A program made the position numbers and the translations under genes. A DNA stretch of 64,000 bases from Nocardiopsis sp. CC223A (GTDB lineage Bacteria > Actinomycetota > Actinomycetes > Streptosporangiales > Streptosporangiaceae), in assembly GCF_030766825.1 (NCBI RefSeq), contig NZ_JASFDV010000012.1, positions 43,953-107,952 of the forward strand, in the 5' to 3' direction. Below, in pieces: positions 45,603-52,439 of the stretch. Numbering within the stretch: position 1 is the stretch's first letter; every line of letters begins with the position of its first letter. The notes below the pieces were generated by a model that saw only the letters and a list, made by a program, of their open reading frames with translations, was not told where the DNA came from and did no database searches.

Positions 45603-48107
45603 GTGAGTCTCATTGATGCGCTTCCGGCCGAACCCGAACCCGATTCCCTCTACGAGGCGTTCGCCGCCTGGGCCCAGGAGCGGGGCCTCACCCTCTACCC
45701 GCACCAGGAGGAGGCGCTCATCGAGGTCGTCTCCGGCTCGAACGTCATCCTCAACACCCCGACCGGCTCCGGCAAGAGCCTGGTCGCCACCGGCGCGCTG
45801 TTCGCCGCGCTGGCCCGGGACGAGTGCGCGTTCTACACCGCGCCCATCAAGGCCCTGGTGTCGGAGAAGTTCTTCGACCTGTGCAAGATCTTCGGCACCG
45901 AGAACGTCGGGATGATGACCGGCGACGCCAGTGTCAACGCCGACGCCCCCATCGTGTGCTGCACCGCCGAGGTGCTCGCCCAGATCGCCCTGGCCGAGGG
46001 CGCGGATGCCGACATCAACACGGTCGTCATGGACGAGTTCCACTTCTACGCCGAGCCCGACCGCGGCTGGGCCTGGCAGGTGCCGCTGCTGGAGATGCCG
46101 CAGGCGCAGTTCCTGCTGATGTCGGCGACCCTGGGCGACGTCACCCGGTTCGAGGAGGACCTGGAGAAGCGCACCGGGAGGTCCACCGCGGTGGTCACCT
46201 CCGCCGAGCGCCCCGTCCCCCTCTACTACGACTACCGGGTCACCCCGCTGCACGAGACCCTGGAGGAACTGCTCCAGGGCGGCGACGCCCCCGTCTACAT
46301 CGTCCACTTCACCCAGGCGCAGGCGATCGAGCGGGCGCAGTCGCTCACCAGCATCAACATGTGCACCAAGGAGGAGAAGGCGGAGATCGCCGCGGAGATC
46401 GGCGCCTTCCGCTTCACCACCCGGTTCGGCCGCAACCTGTCCCGGTACGTGCGCCACGGCATCGGCGTCCACCACGCCGGGATGCTGCCCAAGTACCGGC
46501 GGCTGGTCGAGCGGCTGGCCCAGCGCGGGCTGCTCAAGGTCATCTGCGGCACCGACACCCTGGGGGTGGGCGTCAACGTGCCCATCCGCACCGTGATGTT
46601 CACCGCGCTGAGCAAGTACGACGGGGTGCGGGTGCGCCGGCTGCGGGCCAGGGAGTTCCACCAGATCGCCGGACGGGCGGGCCGCGCCGGGTTCGACACC
46701 GTGGGCAACGTGGTGGCGCTGGCGCCCGAGCACGTCATCGAGAACGAGAAGGCCCTGGCCAAGGCCGGGGAGGACCCCAAGAAACGGCGCAAGGTGGTGC
46801 GCAAGAAGGCGCCCGAGGGCTTCGTGTCGTGGGACAAGGCCACGTTCGAGAAGCTGATCGAGGCCGATCCCGAGCCGCTGACCTCCCGCTTCCGGGTGAG
46901 CAACGCGATGCTGCTGAGCGTCATCGCCCGCCCCGGGAACTGCTTCACCGCCATGAAGCACCTGCTGACCGAGAACCACGACGACCGCAGGACCCAGCGC
47001 AGGCACATCCACGAGGCGATCGCCATCTACCGGTCGCTGCTGGACGGCGGCATCGTGGAGGCCCTGCCCGAGCCCGACGAGCAGGGCCGCACCGCCCGGC
47101 TCACCGTGGACCTCCAGTCCGACTTCGCGCTCAACCAGCCGCTGTCCACGTTCGCGCTGGCGGCCCTGGAGCTGCTGGACCGCGAGTCGCCGTCCTACGC
47201 CCTGGACGTGCTGAGCGTGGTCGAGTCCACCCTGGACGACCCCCGGCAGATCCTGGGCGCCCAGCTCAACAAGGCGCGCGGCGAGGCCGTGCAGCGGATG
47301 AAGGAGGACGGCGTCGAGTACGAGGAGCGCATGGAGCTCCTGGAGGACGTCGACTACCCCAGGCCGCTGGAGGAGCTGCTCTCCCACGCCTACGACACCT
47401 ACCGGCGCGGCCACCCGTGGGTGGGCGACCACCCGCTGCGGCCCAAGAGCGTGGCCCGTGACATGTACGAGCGGGCGATGACCTTCACCGAGTACGTGGG
47501 CCACTACGAGCTCGCGCGTTCGGAGGGACTGGTGCTGCGGTACCTGGCGGGCGCCTACAAGGCCCTGGACCAGACGGTGCCCGACGACGCCAAGACCGAG
47601 GAGCTGCACGACATCATCGCGTGGCTGGGCGAGCTGGTCCGCCAGGTGGACTCCAGCCTCCTGGACGAGTGGGAGCAGCTGACCAACCCGCAGCAGGACG
47701 TGCCGCAGGAGCAGGTGGCCGAGGAGCGGGTGCGCCCGGTCACCGCCAACCCGCGCGCCTTCCGGGTGCTGGTCCGCAACGAGCTGTTCCGCCGGGTGGA
47801 GCTGGCCGCCCGCCGTCGCCACCAGGAGCTGGGCGCCCTGGAGGACGCGGGCGAGTGGGACGCCGAGGCCTGGCAGGAGGCCCTGGACGAGTACTACGCC
47901 GAGCACGACTCCATCGGCACCGGTCCCGACGCCCGCGGCCCCAAGATGCTCCTCATCGAGGAGGAGGACGGGCTGTGGCGGGTGCGGCAGATCCTCGCCG
48001 ACCCGGCCGGGGACCACGACTGGGGCATCTCCGCCGAAGTGGACCTGGCGACCTCCGACGCCGAGGGGCGCGCCGTCGTCCACATCGTGGACGTGAACCG
48101 GCTCTGA
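45603..48107 (+). CDS. Ski2-like DEAD/DEAH-box RNA helicase (DUF3516 type)
   Basis: 834 residues. SF2 helicase with Walker A NTPTGSGKSL near residue 52, APIKALVSEKFF (Ia), the Walker B variant VVMDEFHFY (DEFH), LLMSATLGD (III), and the C-terminal lobe with CGTDTLGVGVNVPIRTV and HQIAGRAGRAG (VI). The long C-terminal region is the DUF3516 type found in actinobacterial Ski2-like helicases, thought to act in RNA processing. GTG 45603 opens VSLIDALPAEPEP. The last ~48 codons, the stop and a few bases beyond are duplicated in tandem immediately downstream. Confidence 0.95.
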   Translation: MSLIDALPAEPEPDSLYEAFAAWAQERGLTLYPHQEEALIEVVSGSNVILNTPTGSGKSLVATGALFAALARDECAFYTAPIKALVSEKFFDLCKIFGTENVGMMTGDASVNADAPIVCCTAEVLAQIALAEGADADINTVVMDEFHFYAEPDRGWAWQVPLLEMPQAQFLLMSATLGDVTRFEEDLEKRTGRSTAVVTSAERPVPLYYDYRVTPLHETLEELLQGGDAPVYIVHFTQAQAIERAQSLTSINMCTKEEKAEIAAEIGAFRFTTRFGRNLSRYVRHGIGVHHAGMLPKYRRLVERLAQRGLLKVICGTDTLGVGVNVPIRTVMFTALSKYDGVRVRRLRAREFHQIAGRAGRAGFDTVGNVVALAPEHVIENEKALAKAGEDPKKRRKVVRKKAPEGFVSWDKATFEKLIEADPEPLTSRFRVSNAMLLSVIARPGNCFTAMKHLLTENHDDRRTQRRHIHEAIAIYRSLLDGGIVEALPEPDEQGRTARLTVDLQSDFALNQPLSTFALAALELLDRESPSYALDVLSVVESTLDDPRQILGAQLNKARGEAVQRMKEDGVEYEERMELLEDVDYPRPLEELLSHAYDTYRRGHPWVGDHPLRPKSVARDMYERAMTFTEYVGHYELARSEGLVLRYLAGAYKALDQTVPDDAKTEELHDIIAWLGELVRQVDSSLLDEWEQLTNPQQDVPQEQVAEERVRPVTANPRAFRVLVRNELFRRVELAARRRHQELGALEDAGEWDAEAWQEALDEYYAEHDSIGTGPDARGPKMLLIEEEDGLWRVRQILADPAGDHDWGISAEVDLATSDAEGRAVVHIVDVNRL

Positions 48108-48267
48108 TCCGCGGGAGGAGGACGGGCTGTGGCGGGTGCGGCAGATCCTCGCCGACCCGGCCGGCGACCACGACTGGGGCATCTCCGCCGAAGTGGACCT
48201 GGCGACCTCCGACGCCGAGGGGCGCGCCGTCGTCCACATCGTGGACGTGAACCGGCTCTGATCCGCG
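47960..48267. repeat. 154-bp tandem duplication of the helicase gene 3' end
   Basis: Bases 47960-48113 are repeated as 48114-48267 with one substitution (CCGGGGACC versus CCGGCGACC). Each unit holds the last codons, the TGA and about 6 bases beyond. As 154 is not a multiple of three and the first stop is intact, the second copy is not translated as part of the gene: it is a gene-end fragment. Confidence 0.95.
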
Positions 48268-48292
48268 TGCGGTCCCGCCCGGGGCGGCCGGC

Positions 48293-48763
48293 TCAGCCGA
48301 GCAGGTGGGCGTTGACCTCGCGGACCCCGTCCGCGAGGTCGGCGCGCTCCAGTACGGTGCGCCCGGCGGCGCGCAGCCGCTCGGCGCCCACGCAGTCGAC
48401 GAACACCGCCGGCTCGCGCCAGGCGAAGACCACCCGCGGGACCGGTGTGGTGAGGATGAGCGACGCGCACGGCAGCGGGCGCGAGGAGCGGGAGCTGCAC
48501 GGCTCCAGCGACGAGTACAGGGTGGCCCCGGCCAGGCGGGGGTCGGCGGGGTCGACCTCGCGCAGGGCGACCTCCTCGGCGTGGTCGTGGGGGTCGTCGC
48601 GGCGGGAGTAGCCCTCGCCGAGCACCGTGCCGTCGGCGGCCACGACCGCGCAGCCGACGGAGAACGCGGTGTCCGAGGGCGGGCACAGCCGGGACAGGTC
48701 GACGGTACGGCGCAGCCAGTGGGCGTCCGCGCCGCCCGCGGCGGGCGCGGGCCCGGCGCTCAC
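48293..48763 (-). CDS. RibD-type deaminase domain protein
   Basis: 156 residues of the cytidine-deaminase fold. Zinc motifs are DHAEEVAL (HAE) and SLEPCSSRSSRPLPCASLIL (the two Cys), the pattern of the pyrimidine deaminase half of RibD; IVFAW-like and GVREVNAHLL follow. It would remove an amino group from the riboflavin precursor or a related pyrimidine. GTG 48763 overlaps the stop of the reductase gene by 4 bases (GTGA), so the two work together. In most bacteria these domains are fused, with the deaminase first. Confidence 0.85.
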   Translation of the reverse strand: MSAGPAPAAGGADAHWLRRTVDLSRLCPPSDTAFSVGCAVVAADGTVLGEGYSRRDDPHDHAEEVALREVDPADPRLAGATLYSSLEPCSSRSSRPLPCASLILTTPVPRVVFAWREPAVFVDCVGAERLRAAGRTVLERADLADGVREVNAHLLG

Positions 48764-49464
48764 GCGGCGCCGTCCGCGTCGAGGCGGTAGCGCAGGACCG
48801 CGATGTCGCCGATCGCCCGGGTCTCCACCAGGCGCATCGGCGCGGCCGGGGTGGCCGGGAAGGCGCCCGGGTGGACGAAGGACGGGGCGTCGGCCTCGCC
48901 CACGAAGAACGGGGCGATGGCCAGCCTCAGTTCGTCGACCAGCCCGGCGGTGAGGAACAGGGTGTGGATGTGGCCGCCGCCCTCCACCAGCAGCCGCCGC
49001 ACGCCGCGGGCCGCCAGGTCGGCCTGGATCGCCTTGACGGTGGGCGGGTCCCCGGCGTCCACGACGTCGACCGGCGGCAGGTCCGGGGAGTGGCCCGCGA
49101 ACCGGGCCCGGGCGCGGTCCGCGCCGTCGCCGCCGGTGTAGACGACCGCGCCGGCGTCCCCCGTGGTGAAGAACCGCGCACCGGGGTCGAGGTCCCCGGT
49201 GCGGGTGACGACGGCCTTGAGCAGGTTCTCGGTCCGCCCCTGCGCCCGGCGGCGGGCGCGCAGCCGCTCGGAGCGGACCAGCAGCCGGGGGTCGTCGTTG
49301 CGCAGGGTGCCGGCGCCGACGAGGATCGCGTCGCACTGCGCGCGCAGCTCGTCGATCTCGGCGAAGTCGGCCTCGTTGGACAGGCGCAGCCGTTCGGGAC
49401 CGGTGTCGTCGATGCGCCCGTCGACGGACACGGCGCAGCTGAGGATGGTGTGGGGACGGTCCAT
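48760..49464 (-). CDS. RibD-type reductase domain protein
   Basis: 234 residues of the dihydrofolate-reductase-like RibD C-terminal family. TILSCAVSVDGRIDDTGPER at the start, CDAILVGAGTLRNDDPRLLV, LLVEGGGHIHTLFL and VDELRLAIAPFFVG are signatures. It would use NADPH to reduce the ribosyl side chain of a pyrimidine intermediate. ATG 49464 is the natural start. It is coupled to the deaminase-domain gene by a 4-base overlap. No other riboflavin genes lie here, so the pair may serve riboflavin or a specialised pathway. Confidence 0.9.
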   Translation of the reverse strand: MDRPHTILSCAVSVDGRIDDTGPERLRLSNEADFAEIDELRAQCDAILVGAGTLRNDDPRLLVRSERLRARRRAQGRTENLLKAVVTRTGDLDPGARFFTTGDAGAVVYTGGDGADRARARFAGHSPDLPPVDVVDAGDPPTVKAIQADLAARGVRRLLVEGGGHIHTLFLTAGLVDELRLAIAPFFVGEADAPSFVHPGAFPATPAAPMRLVETRAIGDIAVLRYRLDADGAA

Positions 49465-49972
49465 GGACCCAGGCTAGCGGCGTCCGCGCGGGGTGCGTGC
49501 GCAGCGGGCCCGGGGTATTCTCCGGCACTCGGAACTTTGTGCCATTCCGGTGACCGAAACCGATTGTCGCAGGCCGTGGACGTGCTCTCGAATTTCTCTC
49601 CGCATCGGACGGGATATGGGACAGCGACCTATATTCGTGTTCGGTGGGGCTGCGGTGGCCCACGGGGGCACCCGCCCCGGAGGCACCGCACCGGTCACTC
49701 CAGCCCCATCGGACTCGCCCGGGAGCCGGAAGAGGCTTCGTGGCAAGGCTTCCCGCCCCGAGCCCGGAACCCGATTCCTCGCATAATTGGACATCAGTTA
49801 TATAAGTACTACTAACCCCAAGGGGGTCCTAACCCACCTCGGAGACCACGGCAAGGGCGCACGTACCCACGATTTTTACGACCGGTGTCCCGGACTCGGT
49901 TAACAACCGAGCCAACGATGAATAGAATCCTCCTGTCGGCCACACTTCCCCACCTCAGACAAGAGGACGGCG
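49465..49972. other. Intergenic region upstream of the methyltransferase gene
   Basis: About 500 bases, AT-rich from 49780 to 49930. TTGGAC and TACTAA, 17 bases apart near 49788-49816, make a likely promoter for the rightward gene, with a leader of about 150 bases. No coding sequence is supported. Confidence 0.45.
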
Positions 49973-50845
49973 ATGTCGCGATTCACCTCCCCCGATTTCC
50001 TGAGGCAGGCGGGGACACGTCAGGAGCACGCCAACCCCCCGCCCGCCGTCGACCTGACCCGGCCGAGCCTGGCCCGGCTGCACTCCTTCCACCTCAAGGG
50101 CAAGGACCACTTCGAGGTGGACCGCGACCTCGCGCTCGCCGCCGAGCAGGTCGCACCGGGCTTCCAGGACCTGGTCCTGGGCGAGCGGGCCTTCCTCCAG
50201 CGCGCGGCGCGCCACCTCCACGACGAGGCGGGGATCGACCAGTTCGTGCAGTTCGGCGCCGGGCTGCCCGCCCCCGGGGACCCGCACGAGATCCTCCCGC
50301 GGGCCCGGATCGTGTACGTCACCGACGACCTCATGGTGCTGGCCCACCACCGGGCGCTGGTCCGCGAGGACCGCGCCGTGGCCGTGGCGGGGAGCCCGAC
50401 CCGCCCGGCCGACCTGCTCGCCGACCCCGTCCTGCGCGGTCTCATCGACCTGGACCGACCGGTGGGCGTGCTGATGGCGGGCGCCCTCTCGCACGTGGCC
50501 GACGTGGACACCCCGGCCGCGCACATGGCCACCCTGCGCGGTCTGCTGCCCGCCGGCAGCCACCTGGTGGTCAGCCACTACCACCGCCCGGACCCGGCGG
50601 TCTTCCCCAAGGACGCCAACCGGGCCGAGCAGCTCCAGAACGTCTTCCGCCGCCACCTCAACTCCGGGTACTGGCGTACCCGGGAGGAGATCCTCGGCCT
50701 GCTCGACGGCTGGGAGATCCTCAGCCCGGGCCTGCTGGAGGTGCAGCGCTGGCGGACACTGCCGGTGGCCCCGCCCGTCCCGGGCAGCTACCAGATGCCC
50801 CAGCGCAACCGCCGCCTGCTGTACGGCGCCGCCGCCCGCGTCTGA
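49973..50845 (+). CDS. SAM-dependent methyltransferase, DUF574/PF04672 type
   Basis: 290 residues of the actinobacteria-specific methyltransferase family. ARLHSFHLKGKDHFEVDRDL, FLQRAARHLHDEAGIDQFVQ, FGAGLPAPGDPHEI and ARIVYVTDDLMVLAHHRALV (SAM-binding Asp region) fit. The usual GGKDNF is GKDHFE here and the SAM-site Gly run is FGAGLPA, minor departures. Substrates are unknown; relatives sit near regulators of development. ATG 49973 follows GAGGACGG. It ends before a strong bidirectional terminator. Confidence 0.9.
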   Translation: MSRFTSPDFLRQAGTRQEHANPPPAVDLTRPSLARLHSFHLKGKDHFEVDRDLALAAEQVAPGFQDLVLGERAFLQRAARHLHDEAGIDQFVQFGAGLPAPGDPHEILPRARIVYVTDDLMVLAHHRALVREDRAVAVAGSPTRPADLLADPVLRGLIDLDRPVGVLMAGALSHVADVDTPAAHMATLRGLLPAGSHLVVSHYHRPDPAVFPKDANRAEQLQNVFRRHLNSGYWRTREEILGLLDGWEILSPGLLEVQRWRTLPVAPPVPGSYQMPQRNRRLLYGAAARV

Positions 50846-50927
50846 GCCGCCGCCGGGCCGCATTCCGCTGCGGCTCGGCCGCCCGCCGACCACCCGACCG
50901 CACCGTCACGCCGTCCGACACACGCGA

Positions 50928-50957
50928 AAGGGCCCCTCTCCGCGGAGAGGGGCCCTT
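50928..50957. terminator. Bidirectional terminator
   Basis: A perfect 13-bp stem (AAGGGCCCCTCTC and its complement) with a 4-base loop lies between the methyltransferase gene and the first tRNA-Asn, which converge. Confidence 0.8.
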
Positions 50958-50965
50958 CGTCGTGG

Positions 50966-51038
50966 CTCCCGCGATTGGACTCGAACCAATAACCTGCCGG
51001 TTAACAGCCGGCTGCTCTGCCGATTGAGCTACGCGGGA
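50966..51038 (-). tRNA. tRNA-Asn(GUU), copy 1
   Basis: 73 bases on the minus strand: acceptor TCCCGCG with CGCGGGA, anticodon loop CTGTTAA (GUU), T-arm TTGGTTCGAGTCCAA, discriminator G. CCA is not encoded. It differs from the second copy at one D-loop base. Confidence 0.97.
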
Positions 51039-51097
51039 TCGCGTTCCGGGAACAGCGTAGCGCCCCCACCGAGCGGTGCGCCAACGGTTTTCCCCTG

Positions 51098-51170
51098 CTC
51101 CCGCGATTGGACTCGAACCAATAACCTGCCGGTTAACAGCCGGCTGCTCTGCCAATTGAGCTACGCGGGA
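51098..51170 (-). tRNA. tRNA-Asn(GUU), copy 2
   Basis: Same 73-base structure as the first copy, 59 bases upstream of it in transcription order; D-loop CAATTGG in place of CAATCGG. The two form a small tandem tRNA unit, probably cotranscribed and ended by the hairpin at 50928. Confidence 0.97.
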
Positions 51171-51331
51171 TCGCGTTCACCAGGGGCCCTGCGGCCCGTG
51201 GCGACACCAATAGACTAGCGCTCTTCCGGAGTGCTCGTGACCGGTGTCGGCCCGTGTGGCCGCAACCACGACAGGGTAACGTGCCAGACACGGAACACCA
51301 CGACCGTCTCCGAGGCCTGAAGAGGGTACCC

Positions 51332-51670
51332 ATGCGCTACCGGATCACGTTCGCCGCCGGACTCGCCATCGGCTACGTCCTGGGCGCCAAGGCCGGCCGG
51401 GCCCGCTACGAACAGATCGTACGCAGCGCCCGCAAGGTGGCCGACAGCCCCGTCGTACAGGAGGTCGCCGGACTGGTCGGCGCCCAGGTGAGCAACGCGG
51501 GCCGCACCGTGTACGACAAGACCGTCGCCAAGATGCCGATCACCTCGGTGCGCGACTTCCTCGCCCGGCCCACCGAGGAGGAGATCGACCTCGTCGAGTG
51601 GGAGACCGTCAACGGGGAGCCCCCGCGGCGCAACGGCGCCAACGGGCACAACGGCTCCGCGGAGCGCTAG
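51332..51670 (+). CDS. YtxH-like small membrane-associated protein
   Basis: 112 residues. The N-terminal ITFAAGLAIGYVLGAKAGRA is the YtxH-type glycine-zipper membrane segment. It is followed by an amphipathic region (YEQIVRSARKVADSPVVQEV) and an acidic, then Asn/Gly-rich tail. Function is unknown; YtxH proteins are stress-related in firmicutes. ATG 51332 follows AGAGGG. Its stop is immediately followed by the ATG of the next gene. Confidence 0.85.
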   Translation: MRYRITFAAGLAIGYVLGAKAGRARYEQIVRSARKVADSPVVQEVAGLVGAQVSNAGRTVYDKTVAKMPITSVRDFLARPTEEEIDLVEWETVNGEPPRRNGANGHNGSAER

Positions 51671-52168
51671 ATGGGCCTGCTGGGCCGGAGCGCGCCGGCC
51701 TCCGTGCGCTCCCGGCTGGGCCGGGGCGAGCGCGTACTCGCGCACGCGCCCGTCTCCGCCGGGGGCGAGGCGGTGCTGGCGGCCACCACCCGCGCCCTGC
51801 ACCTGCCCGACGGCCGCACCGTGCCGTGGCAGGACATCGACCGGGCCCGCTGGTCACGCGAGGAGTTCGCCTTCGTCGAAGAGGGCCGCGGCGAGCACAC
51901 CGTCGCCCTGCGCGAGGCGGTGGACTACCGGTCGCTGGCCGAGGCGGTCGCCGAACGGGTCACCGCCACCATCCTGGTGAACCGGTTCGTCCCCTTCCCC
52001 CACCCCGACTCCACCACGGGCTTTCGCCTGGTGGCCCGGCGCAGCCCGGGCGGCAGCGAGGCCTCCTGGCGCATCCACCTGGGCGAGGGCCTGGACGAGA
52101 AGGACCCCCGCCTGCCGGACGCGGTCGCCCGCGCCCTGGACCTCCTGCACGACCAGATGGGCGTCTGA
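51671..52168 (+). CDS. Conserved actinobacterial hypothetical protein
   Basis: 165 residues. The first half reads like a small beta domain of the bacterial PH type (GERVLAHAPVSAGGEAVLAA, TTRALHLPDGRTVPWQDIDR), seen in many actinobacterial proteins. The second half is mixed alpha/beta and ends DAVARALDLLHDQMGV. No enzyme motif is seen. The ATG directly follows the YtxH-like stop, with GGAGCG 7 bases upstream. Its last 22 codons, the stop and 60 bases beyond are duplicated in tandem. Confidence 0.82.
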   Translation: MGLLGRSAPASVRSRLGRGERVLAHAPVSAGGEAVLAATTRALHLPDGRTVPWQDIDRARWSREEFAFVEEGRGEHTVALREAVDYRSLAEAVAERVTATILVNRFVPFPHPDSTTGFRLVARRSPGGSEASWRIHLGEGLDEKDPRLPDAVARALDLLHDQMGV

Positions 52169-52355
52169 ACGCACCCTTCACCCCCCACCCCGGCCCGCCC
52201 GCCCATCGCGTGACGGGAGGCCCACAACGGACCCCCGCCTGCCGGACGCGGTCGCCCGCGCCCTGGACCTCCTGCACGACCAGATGGGCGTCTGAACGCA
52301 CCCTTCACCCCCCACCCCGGCCCGCCCGCCCATCGCGTGACGGGAGGCCCACAAC
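52102..52355. repeat. 127-bp tandem duplication of a gene 3' end
   Basis: Bases 52102-52228 and 52229-52355 are identical, and GGAC recurs at 52356, showing 4 bases of homology at the junction. Each unit holds 22 codons, the TGA and downstream sequence. The second copy is not in a gene; it is a stop-containing fragment. Confidence 0.95.
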
Positions 52356-52439
52356 GGACGGCCTGCGGCCGCACCCCGCCCTCGAAGACGTCTCCCCCGG
52401 GCCTTCCGGAACGCGGCGGTGCCCCGCGCCCCGGTCCCG

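Noticed and set aside
48114..48267. The second tandem unit as a separate small gene
   Set aside because: It has no start signal, is out of frame with the helicase and contains its own copy of the stop. It is a duplicated fragment.
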